Shown here piece after piece: positions 56,171-64,000 of a stretch of DNA of 64,000 nt. Origin of the DNA: WTFY01 sp011523795 (GTDB lineage: Bacteria > Pseudomonadota > Gammaproteobacteria > UBA4575). The DNA lies in assembly GCA_965207475.1 (NCBI GenBank), contig OZ242278.1, positions 620,001-684,000 of the forward strand, given 5' to 3'. Every line of letters starts with the position of its first letter. Within the stretch, counting starts at the first letter, position 1. The notes beneath the pieces are model-generated. The model searched no databases. It saw only the letters and a list, made by a program, of their open reading frames with translations, and had not been told where the DNA came from. The position numbers and the translations under genes were made by a program.

Positions 56171-57310
56171 TCAACTATTCCTGTTGGCTTTTACAGAGAT
56201 TGCGGCTGCAATAATCAGTGCCATACTTGCCACGAGAAAAGACAAGGAAAACGATTGACTCACACCATAGATTCCGTTGGCAACCAGCGGACCCGCAATC
56301 TGGCCTATTCCAAATGAAGTAGTCATGATTGCCATGAGGTTAACCCGTACCTCATGGGATATTTGCAGGGCTATTGATTTGGCAATAGTCACAAATCCCA
56401 TGAATGTGCCACCCACCAGAAGCGCACTACACAAATAACCGGATAAGGTTTGACTGAATATTGGAAGCGCTACACCGATCGACTGGACAATCAAATTGAC
56501 AAATAACGAATTCCTTGAGCCCAGTCTGGCTTGGACCCAATGCCAAAAAAAACAGGAGAACATCGCGCCCAATCCGAACACTGCCCATACGTGAATACCG
56601 ATTGCAATGCCCAGGTCATCCTTGATTACCAAGGGAAGGTAGGTGGCGGTAATGATATAACCAAACCCTGCCAACCCATAAATCAAAACCAGTTTCCACT
56701 TGTCAAATACTTCTGCACTGTGAATGCCTGTATAGATTTCGCCTGCCGCCTTTCCTGCTGAATCCAGTTTCATCAGCGAAATACAAGGTATCCCGATCAG
56801 TAAACCCGCTCCGCCCAGAAAGAACCATAATTTCGCACTATCAAATCCAAAGTGCTGACCTATAGCGATGAGTTCCGCCGAAACTAAAATTCCAAAGCCA
56901 ATACCTGCGTATAGAACAGGCGAAGCACGATTATTCCCCTTGTACTGCAATAACCACGATGAGGCGCCAACCATTGCCGTGGCACTGAATACACCTGAAA
57001 GGCCACGCATTACAATAAAGAACCACACATTCTGGTACAAGGCCAAAAATGCAATGGTCAATGCGGTACCTAGAATCGAATAAAGGCACAGTTTGAACGA
57101 GTCATCAGGGCGTGTATTGATCGCCAGCAGTGCACCCAGCAAGTATCCTGCGTAGTTTGCGGAAGCTGCATAGGCACCCCCTGCCAGTGTCAACGACCCT
57201 TCGTCAACCATTACGGGGAAGATGCCTGTAAAACAAAAACGCCCAAAACCCATTCCGATGGCCAGTATCAATGCAGCATAGACTGCAGACCTGTATGCAA
57301 GTGAATTCAC
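56171..57310 (-). CDS. MFS transporter, YbfB/YjiJ-type
   Basis: This 379-residue inner-membrane transporter has about 12 hydrophobic segments. The family opening (AALILAIGMGFGRFCFTGIFPVM) and the GYLLGALLAI and FGIGQIAGPLVANGIYG patterns point to the YbfB/YjiJ branch of the major facilitator superfamily. It starts GTG at 57310 with no strong ribosome-binding site. It is the last gene of the catabolic-looking cluster, 206 bases after the GMC gene, so it may import the substrate or export a product. Confidence 0.8.
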   Translation of the reverse strand: MNSLAYRSAVYAALILAIGMGFGRFCFTGIFPVMVDEGSLTLAGGAYAASANYAGYLLGALLAINTRPDDSFKLCLYSILGTALTIAFLALYQNVWFFIVMRGLSGVFSATAMVGASSWLLQYKGNNRASPVLYAGIGFGILVSAELIAIGQHFGFDSAKLWFFLGGAGLLIGIPCISLMKLDSAGKAAGEIYTGIHSAEVFDKWKLVLIYGLAGFGYIITATYLPLVIKDDLGIAIGIHVWAVFGLGAMFSCFFWHWVQARLGSRNSLFVNLIVQSIGVALPIFSQTLSGYLCSALLVGGTFMGFVTIAKSIALQISHEVRVNLMAIMTTSFGIGQIAGPLVANGIYGVSQSFSLSFLVASMALIIAAAISVKANRNS

Positions 57311-57516
57311 AAAAGAAAGCTTTATAGAGCCGAGTTTTTCTAGCTGATTTCTAGCTAATACGAGATGACAGGTATCCGTTGAAACCTGTGGTTTTATAAC
57401 TTATGTTTTCATGATTTAAAACGATCACCGCCCCTTGTACAAAGGGACATGGTTTCAAGCTGATTAATTCCAGTTCTTCCAATTATTTTTTCGTAAATTT
57501 TTTAATGGATGCATGC

Positions 57517-59022
57517 TTATTGTGCCAATACCATATTTTCCTCTTTCTCGATTTGAGCGTCTCCGAGTCTGGTTCCGATAAGATGCTTGGCTAACCTCTT
57601 GCTCTGCCCGATGATCGTGAGTGTCGGAGGACGCACCAGGGGTAATGGGAAAGTGCTTGCATCCGAGACATACAGATTATCGAATGCGAAAGTTTTCAGA
57701 TTGGAATCCAGGTGATCCCCTATACGTACTGTCGCACACGGGTGTGTTCCTCTTGGAGGGTTCCAGAAAATAGTGTTTGGATCGCATCCCGCTTTGATAA
57801 GGATACTTTTGCCGGTACTGAACCCGATATTTGCCCGGATGTGATCATCGTGCAGCAAGGGCATACTGATCTGTCCATCCGGTGCCACATAGCCTTTAAG
57901 ACCTTCCTTTATCTTGACCATGATGCCCAGCATGCGCGGAAACTTGGGCACTTTCCTTAAATGCCTCCAACCCTTGTAATACTGGGTCAGCGCAAACAGT
58001 CCAAACGGCTGGGTGAGCGTCGAATACATCAGACCATTCTCATCGTCACAGTAGCTGATCGTCATCGGTGGATCACCCGTATTTCCTTTCTCCTTGATGA
58101 CACCGTATACGACAAACGTAGTATCCACGCCCAGCGCGTCTCCGGCATTATGAATGCCTGAGTTCTGTAAAATCCTGGGGGTGCCGATTCCTCCGGCACA
58201 AACAATAACGACCTTGCCATTCAGCCTGAATCTTTTCCCGTGAACCTCTGCACATACCCCGGTTGCCACGCCATCTTCAGTCTCGACATTGTGAACATTG
58301 CACTCGGTAATGACGGACGCCCCGGCCTCGATGGCCTGGTCCAGATAATCGTTTGCCGTCCACTTGCCTCCACATCGACAGCCAAACATGCATTTATCAC
58401 CGCAATCCAATTCAGCGTAACACCGTTTTGGATGAATGAATTTAGCCTGGGGCACCCAGTCCATGCCCAAATCCCTGCCTGCCTCTCCAATGCGCTGTGA
58501 TGCCGTGCCTGTGTGTTCTTCAGGTAACGCCTCAATCTGAAGCTCATCAATGGTTTCGTTGACTTCAGACTCTATGTCTACCCCCGTTTTATCAAGCCAC
58601 CAGGATGGAGGGCCTGAAGCCGCGCTTGCAAACATGTTGGTGGCCCCCCCGGTAAGCATCGGGCGGACAATCGTGACCCCTTCCTTGGATTTTAGAAAGC
58701 CACGCTTTTCGGTGTAGATAAAAGGCCCCGCGACGGTTCCGTAATACCATTTACTCCGATGATCTTTTCCGTATTCCAGTACGACAACTTTCTTTCCTGC
58801 CCTCGCCAATTCTCTTGCAACAGCGGATCCTCCCGGGCCACTCCCGACGATTACGGCATCATATTTCTTGCTGTTGATGTCATCGGCCATGTCCATGATG
58901 TTCTGTACTGGCTTGATCGGTGAAGGGTGTCTTCTTTTCAAACGGCTTTCATCAAAACTCTCCCGTTTTGACCGGGTAGAATTTTTCAGGTCTTCTATGG
59001 TCCCTAGCTCGTAATGTTTCAT
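57517..59022 (-). CDS. GMC-family FAD-dependent oxidoreductase with cysteine cluster
   Basis: This is a 501-residue flavoprotein. The Rossmann FAD motif VIVGSGPGGSAVAREL (57-72) comes after a 50-residue basic N-terminal extension. The C-terminal GMC signature holds GTHPCATVRIGDHLD and NLYVSDASTFPLP. GMC enzymes oxidise alcohols to aldehydes. Unusual is the cysteine-rich segment CYAELDCGDKCMFGCRCGG near residue 210, with five Cys that could bind a metal or Fe-S centre. The ATG at 59022 was chosen over an upstream TTG because AGGG precedes it. Next to an aldehyde dehydrogenase, it likely supplies the aldehyde. Confidence 0.8.
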   Translation of the reverse strand: MKHYELGTIEDLKNSTRSKRESFDESRLKRRHPSPIKPVQNIMDMADDINSKKYDAVIVGSGPGGSAVARELARAGKKVVVLEYGKDHRSKWYYGTVAGPFIYTEKRGFLKSKEGVTIVRPMLTGGATNMFASAASGPPSWWLDKTGVDIESEVNETIDELQIEALPEEHTGTASQRIGEAGRDLGMDWVPQAKFIHPKRCYAELDCGDKCMFGCRCGGKWTANDYLDQAIEAGASVITECNVHNVETEDGVATGVCAEVHGKRFRLNGKVVIVCAGGIGTPRILQNSGIHNAGDALGVDTTFVVYGVIKEKGNTGDPPMTISYCDDENGLMYSTLTQPFGLFALTQYYKGWRHLRKVPKFPRMLGIMVKIKEGLKGYVAPDGQISMPLLHDDHIRANIGFSTGKSILIKAGCDPNTIFWNPPRGTHPCATVRIGDHLDSNLKTFAFDNLYVSDASTFPLPLVRPPTLTIIGQSKRLAKHLIGTRLGDAQIEKEENMVLAQ

Positions 59023-59067
59023 GATATGTGCCCTATGTGTAGCCGACAAAATCCCGACAACTGATTC

Positions 59068-60513
59068 CTACTTGCCATATTTGTTCCAATAATCTTCAAA
59101 CAGCCCCTCTTCGTCAAATGCACGAGGATGTACCGGACGCGAAACCCAGGTTACGTTCATAAAATTTCTGACATTGACATTTTCGGTCGTGATATTCCCT
59201 CCCCACGTCCCGCAGGCAAGTGACAGGGTATAGGGGAGTCCGTTCCTGGGGCTTCCTGCTCCTTCATTAAGATTTTGATTCACGATTACTCTTGCCGTTC
59301 TTGTATTCAACGCAACATGGTTGATGTTTGCTTCAGACTGTGAATGTATTCCGCATGTATGTCCCAAGCCCTGATAATCCGTAATGCTATTTACGATATC
59401 CACTGCATTTTCAATTTTTTCCGAATATTTATAGACGGCCAGAACAACGGACAGTTTTTCTCCAGAGAACGAATGACCTTCTCCAATTCCGGTTTCTTCT
59501 ACCAGCAGGAAGCTTTTGCCAGGCTGAATATCAATTTGCGCCTTCTTTGCAATGGACTCTGCAGATTTCGCGATGATTTCAGGAGACGGGATATGGGCAC
59601 TATTTGGCCACATGACTTTTTCAAGGCGGCTTTTCTCTTCCTTGCTGCATAAATAACCACCCAGCTCTGTCAACCTGTTTACCAGTACTTCGTAGACATC
59701 TTGATGAACTACTATGGCGTTATCCGCCAGGCAGCTTGTTGCATAATCAAATGTCTTTGCCCTGGCAATCATGTCCGCGGCATCGTCAAGGTCTGCGGTT
59801 TCATCCACTATATGCACCGCATTCCCTACCCCTACTCCATAGGCAGGTTTCCCTGAGCTGTATGCGGCTTTCACCATGCCCAGTCCCCCCGTTGCCACGA
59901 TGAGGTCTACATTTTCCATCAGCACTTTTGTTTTTTGAATTGAAGGGCTGGTGATGACTTGTGCCAGGTCTTCAGGGGCTCCAACGCGGGTGCAGCCTTC
60001 CCGTATGCATTCAACGACCCTGGCCGAACTCCTTTCTGTCCTGGGGTGTGGCGCTACAATCAACGCGTTTCTTGCCTTAATCGCGCCTAAAGCCTTGACA
60101 GGCGGCGTTGCATCAGGACCGGTCGCCGGAATAAGTGCGCCAATAACCCCCACGGGTTTAGCGAGCTTTGTAATTCCGGTCTCAGGATCGTCCTCAATCA
60201 CGCCAACAGTCTTGACGGAACGTATATCCGCCAGTGTCCCGATTACGCGATTGTAAATTTTGGTTACCTTGTCTGCATAATTTCCAAACTCACCCTCATC
60301 AACCGCCATGCGCGCCAGTTCTTCCCTGTTCTTGATCACGCTCCAGGCAATTGACGTCACCAGTTCATCTACCTGTTCTTGCGTATAGGAATTGATCTGC
60401 GATTGCGCAGACCTGGCATTCTCTATCAATTCCAGAATTTCGCGCTCATGGGTGTCTGCCGGCACTGCACTTGTCTGCGAATCAGGAATACTTGTATTTT
60501 TGACTTCTGTCAT
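59068..60513 (-). CDS. Acylating-type aldehyde dehydrogenase
   Basis: This 481-residue enzyme of the aldehyde dehydrogenase superfamily is in the EutE/AdhE/SauS-like CoA-acylating branch. Signposts are KPVGVIGALIPATGPDATPP, VATGGLGMVKAAYSSGKPAY and the active-site region RAKTFDYATSCLADNAIVV with Cys near 258. The wording is, from memory, closest to sulfoacetaldehyde dehydrogenase (acylating) but acetaldehyde or another short aldehyde is possible. It would turn the product of the GMC enzyme into an acyl-CoA. It lies 15 bases after the PLP enzyme and 45 before the GMC gene. Confidence 0.75.
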   Translation of the reverse strand: MTEVKNTSIPDSQTSAVPADTHEREILELIENARSAQSQINSYTQEQVDELVTSIAWSVIKNREELARMAVDEGEFGNYADKVTKIYNRVIGTLADIRSVKTVGVIEDDPETGITKLAKPVGVIGALIPATGPDATPPVKALGAIKARNALIVAPHPRTERSSARVVECIREGCTRVGAPEDLAQVITSPSIQKTKVLMENVDLIVATGGLGMVKAAYSSGKPAYGVGVGNAVHIVDETADLDDAADMIARAKTFDYATSCLADNAIVVHQDVYEVLVNRLTELGGYLCSKEEKSRLEKVMWPNSAHIPSPEIIAKSAESIAKKAQIDIQPGKSFLLVEETGIGEGHSFSGEKLSVVLAVYKYSEKIENAVDIVNSITDYQGLGHTCGIHSQSEANINHVALNTRTARVIVNQNLNEGAGSPRNGLPYTLSLACGTWGGNITTENVNVRNFMNVTWVSRPVHPRAFDEEGLFEDYWNKYGK

Positions 60514-60528
60514 TTGTTGATCCCGTAG

Positions 60529-61521
60529 CTAAACAAACAAAACGGGCTCTCCTCCTGTGTGCAAGAATACGGCTGTCCGGATGTCCTCGTAGTGACCATT
60601 TTTCATAAAGTCCGAAAACCCGGCAAAAGCCTTCCCCGTATACGTCGGATCAAAAAAAACACCCTGCCGGACTGCAACCTCCTTAATGGTTTCATTTCCT
60701 TTAATGCTTGGTATCCCGTAACCATCACCAATATAGCCGTCATGGATCACGATCTCATCCAAATTTATGTTCAGGGTAACATTTAACAATATAGCTGCCT
60801 GTTGTACCAAATTACGGACGATATCTGTCAACTCCCTGGCGGGTCGGCTCACGGTAAAGCCTTCGATTCGCCAGGGGTGGTCATACAAGGTCCGTGCAAG
60901 TATCCAGCCGGCTATCGTCCCCCCGGAACCCACTGCAAGCGTTACGAGATCGACATTTATTTCCTTGTCCTGGCACTGCTCCAATAATTCCTGCGCCGCA
61001 TGCATGTGGGCGATGACCCCCAGTGCACAGGCTCCTCCCCGCGGGATGGAATAAGGAAGGGCGCCACCCTGCACCAGTTCCTGCTCGACAAGCCGGATCA
61101 TTGTATCTACCGAGCTTCGATCAGTATCGTGTGTAAACCGGGTTTCCGCTCCCAGTAACCTGGTCAGGTAATAATTACCTCTGACTTCTTCTGGGGGGCT
61201 GCCCCAGTAGATAGCGATACAGTTCAGATTCAGATAAGCGGCCGCTGCTGCCGTTGCGCGTACATGGTTGGATTGTGCACTTGCACCCGTGATCAATGTT
61301 TTGGACCCGCCCTTCAGTGCATCGGCCACGATGTATTCAAGCGCCCTGACTTTATTTCCTCCGTAACCAAAATCGATCAGGTCATCGCGTTTAACCCACA
61401 GCTCAACGCTGTTGATGCTTTTTTCCAGGTTTTTAAACCGCTGCAAAGGAGTAGGAAATCGTGCAAGCTCACAACGGGGAAATTTTTGCAAGTCATCCGA
61501 TACGAGTACTTGAGTGCTCAT
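60529..61521 (-). CDS. PLP-dependent D-cysteine desulfhydrase / L-cysteate sulfo-lyase-like enzyme
   Basis: This 330-residue fold-type II PLP enzyme of the ACC deaminase/D-cysteine desulfhydrase family has the PLP lysine in FGYGGNKVRALEYIVADA, then ITGASAQSNHVRATAAAAA, the phosphate-binding LAVGSGGTIAGWI and the C-terminal FLHTGGEPVLF. These enzymes beta-eliminate sulfide or sulfite, releasing pyruvate and ammonia; CuyA acts on L-cysteate. The start at 61521 overlaps the upstream lyase stop (ATGA). The longer frame adds 16 unconserved residues. Which leaving group it acts on cannot be told from sequence alone. Confidence 0.75.
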   Translation of the reverse strand: MSTQVLVSDDLQKFPRCELARFPTPLQRFKNLEKSINSVELWVKRDDLIDFGYGGNKVRALEYIVADALKGGSKTLITGASAQSNHVRATAAAAAYLNLNCIAIYWGSPPEEVRGNYYLTRLLGAETRFTHDTDRSSVDTMIRLVEQELVQGGALPYSIPRGGACALGVIAHMHAAQELLEQCQDKEINVDLVTLAVGSGGTIAGWILARTLYDHPWRIEGFTVSRPARELTDIVRNLVQQAAILLNVTLNINLDEIVIHDGYIGDGYGIPSIKGNETIKEVAVRQGVFFDPTYTGKAFAGFSDFMKNGHYEDIRTAVFLHTGGEPVLFV

Positions 61522-62870
61522 ATTTTTTCCAGCACTCGATCCACCATCGCAGTGCACAGGCCCAGACAATTTTCATATTGAAAAATCTCATCAATCTCTT
61601 CAGCACTCAGACTGGATGAAATCTGAGAGTTACTCAAAATAGCCTCTCTGAATGAAGTTCCTTTCTTGCGCGCACTCATGGCTTCCTTGTATACGATTTT
61701 CTGGGCCTGGTTTTTTCCCAGCTTTTTGGCTAACGCCAGCATGACGCCTTCTGAAAAAACCTGTTCGCCACTGATCTCCAGATTCTTTTGCATTTTGCCT
61801 GCCTGAACCTTCAGGTTTGACAGGATCAGTTTCAACAACTCCAGAGATTTGCCCGATACGAGAGTGATCAGCGGCAAGACATGCCATTCACTTTTCCAGG
61901 ACCGACCATCCCGTTCATGGTCCGTGACCAGACCTTCAAGAAGAATCGCTGCATTATGACGGGCGACCCGGGCAAGCGTCCCCAAGTGCTCAGAGATTTC
62001 CGGATTTTGTTTATGCGGCATCGTGATGCTGCCTACCGTTTCGATAGGCGTAACCTCGATGAGTTCTGCGATTTCCGTTCTTTGCAGGTTATAGATTTCA
62101 TGACCAATACGATCCGCAGTTCCAGTGATCAGCACCAGCACCTGACCCCATTCCGCAAATACATCCCGGCTTGAAGTCCAGGAGATCATGGGGTCACGCA
62201 ATCCGAGGCGACTGCAAAATTCCTTTTGAACTTCCAAACCGCAGCGGTCCAGCGACGAAAGCGAACCAACCCCTCCGCATAACTGGCCCTCGTCCATTCG
62301 ATTGCCCAGCTGCGACAACCGGGTCCGATGACGATCCAGCTCGCACGCCCAGCTCGCAACCTTGAATCCAAATGTTATGGGCAACCCGTGCTGTCCATGC
62401 GTACGTCCCGGCATGATCGTGTCGCGATGTGTGCTCATAAGATTTTTAGAAATAGAACATATTGCATTGATATCTATCAGGAACTTCTCCCTGGAATCCC
62501 TCAAAGCGATGGAAAACCAGGTATCGGTCACATCCTGTACCGTCGCACCGTAATACAGCCAGTTTTTTACATCCTCGTCTCCACGCTTTGCCAGGGCATT
62601 GATAAAACCCTGCATGGAATGCCCGCTTTGTTCAAATCCTTCCCTGGTGTCATGAAGCAATTCACCATCGATCTCAATTCGGTTGCAGAATTCCCTGATC
62701 GAGTGCCCGGCTGATTCCGGTATCAAGCCAAATTTTGATTGAACTTCCGCCAGTACACCCAATATTTCCAGCCAAGTCCTGATTCTTGATTTCTCATCAA
62801 AGATTTTACGTAAGGATTCCGTACTCCAGGAATTTTGATAGATGGAAGATTCTGTAAATAACGAGGTCAT
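61518..62870 (-). CDS. Fumarase/adenylosuccinate-lyase superfamily enzyme
   Basis: This 450-residue member of the aspartase/fumarase superfamily is closest in style to adenylosuccinate lyase and 3-carboxymuconate cycloisomerase. Signposts are YGATVQDVTDTWFSIALRD, MPGRTHGQHGLPITFGFK and the signature GSITMPHKQNPEISEHLG with the mobile catalytic loop. These enzymes split or form C-N or C-C bonds next to a carboxylate, usually with fumarate as product. Purine synthesis genes are not adjacent, so a different N-substituted succinate is the likely substrate. It overlaps its neighbours at both ends by ATGA. Confidence 0.75.
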   Translation of the reverse strand: MTSLFTESSIYQNSWSTESLRKIFDEKSRIRTWLEILGVLAEVQSKFGLIPESAGHSIREFCNRIEIDGELLHDTREGFEQSGHSMQGFINALAKRGDEDVKNWLYYGATVQDVTDTWFSIALRDSREKFLIDINAICSISKNLMSTHRDTIMPGRTHGQHGLPITFGFKVASWACELDRHRTRLSQLGNRMDEGQLCGGVGSLSSLDRCGLEVQKEFCSRLGLRDPMISWTSSRDVFAEWGQVLVLITGTADRIGHEIYNLQRTEIAELIEVTPIETVGSITMPHKQNPEISEHLGTLARVARHNAAILLEGLVTDHERDGRSWKSEWHVLPLITLVSGKSLELLKLILSNLKVQAGKMQKNLEISGEQVFSEGVMLALAKKLGKNQAQKIVYKEAMSARKKGTSFREAILSNSQISSSLSAEEIDEIFQYENCLGLCTAMVDRVLEKI

Positions 62871-64000
62871 TGGGCTTGGTGAATCAGGGTCTGTACATGT
62901 TGTGACAACGCACTTTCTGCCTGTTTTATTTTTTCCCGTTCATTGTCTGTCCATTTTTTAAAATGATTGATCTCCTGTTTACTGCATTCGATCATCTCCT
63001 CGATCCTGTCTTGAGAAGTGCCCCCTAACCCGGACTTTTTCTCAATGGCAATATCCGGAGAATCCAGTGCGTCGAGGATCTGTCTGGAGCATGAAACTGG
63101 ATGACCCACTACATCGCTAGCCGCTTCATTCAGTTCCAGTTCCGTTAACTCGAATAAATGCTTTTTAAGGTGTGTAAATTTACGGACGATCTTTCCGACA
63201 ATCTTGTGGGCAGTCCGATAATCCAGGTTGTTTTCAACTGAAATCTGCTCAGCCAGTTCTGCGGCCATTGCGCAGCTTTCCCTTGTCCGGTTTGCTGCAT
63301 TTGAAGTGTTAAACTGCAATCCCTCCACTACTTTCGTGAGCAAGCCGATGCCTTCTATGCTTTCCCTGAGCATGGATGGAAGTTCTCCGTACAAGAACAA
63401 GCGATTATCAACCTGCCCGGTGGGTGTGCGTTGCGACACAACGACCATATTTTGTATGCCAATGACTTTATTCGCCAGCGCCCGGATATACGCCAAGGCA
63501 TACGGATTTTTTTTCTGCGGCATAACCCTGCTGGCCCGTGAACAAGAATCCTGCAATTCGATATAGTTGAATTCTTCCGTCACGAAACAAAATACATCTT
63601 CGCAAAAGCGGTCCAGCGTGACCAGAACCGAAGTTGAAACGGATGCCGTCTCGATGGAAATATCAGCCTGCCACATTGCATCCCTTGTATGCATGACCGG
63701 CCTCGCAAAGCCCAACAGACTTGACAGCTTTTCCCTGTCAATTAGAAGAGTCGACCCGTTGATGCCTCCGCACCCGGCTGGGCAACAGTTGACCCGCTCG
63801 AAAAGCGATTCGATGCGCGCCAGATCCCGCATCAGCATGAATACAAATGAATGCAGATAATGTCCGAACGTCGTAGGCTGCCCTGACTGCAGATACGTGT
63901 AATCCGGCATGACGGATGCCTTGTGCGCCGACACCTGCATCATCATTGCCCGGATGAAAGCGGTTATTTCAGCGGCAAGATCAAGCAGGTTCTTTTTTAT
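62867..64000 (-). CDS. Argininosuccinate-lyase-like enzyme (start outside window)
   Basis: The reading frame is open to the right edge: upstream of an internal Met at 63946 it continues as KKNLLDLAAEITAFIRAMM, which fits the ArgH family. So the gene begins beyond the window, and 377 residues are visible. Signposts are MPDYTYLQSGQPTTFGHYL, CCPAGCGGINGSTLLIDRE (ArgH normally PLGSGA here) and SRVMPQKKNPYALAYIR. The altered PLG loop and the partner genes argue against arginine synthesis. Its stop overlaps the next lyase start (ATGA). Two different superfamily lyases in tandem is unusual. Confidence 0.75.
   Translation of the reverse strand: MKKNLLDLAAEITAFIRAMMMQVSAHKASVMPDYTYLQSGQPTTFGHYLHSFVFMLMRDLARIESLFERVNCCPAGCGGINGSTLLIDREKLSSLLGFARPVMHTRDAMWQADISIETASVSTSVLVTLDRFCEDVFCFVTEEFNYIELQDSCSRASRVMPQKKNPYALAYIRALANKVIGIQNMVVVSQRTPTGQVDNRLFLYGELPSMLRESIEGIGLLTKVVEGLQFNTSNAANRTRESCAMAAELAEQISVENNLDYRTAHKIVGKIVRKFTHLKKHLFELTELELNEAASDVVGHPVSCSRQILDALDSPDIAIEKKSGLGGTSQDRIEEMIECSKQEINHFKKWTDNEREKIKQAESALSQHVQTLIHQAQ

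Overview
This looks like a chromosomal segment of a gammaproteobacterium, probably environmental, with a moderately GC-rich core. The evidence is the L11-L1-L10-L12-rpoB cluster behind secE-nusG, the gammaproteobacterial wording of RpoB, NusG and L11, and a tRNA-Gly(TCC)-tRNA-Thr(GGT) pair that matches the glyT-thrT order upstream of tufB-secE in Escherichia coli. No closer taxonomic placement is justified from the sequence alone.

Layout. 1-6.8 kb, minus strand: rpoB (its end lies outside the window), rplL, rplJ, rplA, rplK, nusG, secE and tRNA-Trp. In E. coli relatives tufB sits between these genes and thrT-glyT. Here tufB is absent, and about 49 kb of other DNA separates tRNA-Trp (6.7 kb) from tRNA-Thr/Gly (55.6-55.8 kb). 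7-17.5 kb is GC-rich: a 31-residue membrane microprotein with its own promoter, a DsrE-like periplasmic protein, a TonB-dependent receptor, an RND/MMPL exporter coupled to a LolA-like periplasmic protein, and two convergent MpaB/Lcp-like (DUF2236) oxygenase paralogues. 17.5-24 kb is mixed: a conserved hypothetical, an ABM monooxygenase-like protein, a metalloprotease/TbpB-barrel lipoprotein and a second TonB-dependent receptor.

24.4-55.6 kb is a defence-rich accessory region. (1) A five-gene operon with the DISARM core (DrmA helicase, DrmB DUF1998), an N6-adenine methyltransferase, a possible DrmE-like protein and a PD-(D/E)XK nuclease where the phospholipase-D-like DrmC is expected. (2) Remnants of an IS1595-type transposase, a C5 methyltransferase and an McrA-like head domain. 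(3) A two-gene GHKL/HSP90-like ATPase plus SIR2 module. (4) An Mrr endonuclease and a Schlafen/AlbA-type protein. (5) An EcoRII-type restriction-modification system with Vsr. (6) A second C5-methyltransferase/Vsr system whose effector is a MORC/MutL-like GHKL ATPase fused to a nuclease domain. (7) An AlpA regulator with a small tyrosine integrase, a LysM-TM-NERD protein, and a P4-type integrase next to tRNA-Thr. Direct repeats of the tRNA-Thr 3' end at 37.57, 40.91 and 55.58 kb, and a second repeat pair at 36.97 and 52.49 kb, show that the region was built by repeated site-specific insertion.

55.8-64 kb, minus strand: a tightly coupled operon of two fumarase/argininosuccinate-lyase superfamily enzymes, a PLP-dependent D-cysteine desulfhydrase/L-cysteate sulfo-lyase-like enzyme, a CoA-acylating-type aldehyde dehydrogenase and a GMC oxidoreductase, followed by an MFS transporter. 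It reads as an uncharacterised small-molecule pathway, possibly for an amino-acid conjugate or sulfonate.

The strongest candidates for something undescribed are the nuclease-terminated DISARM variant, the SIR2-GHKL cassette between tRNA-Thr att remnants, the hairpin-rich noncoding tract at 52.07-52.47 kb, and the twin-lyase operon. All family names come from motif reading and memory; no database search was possible.
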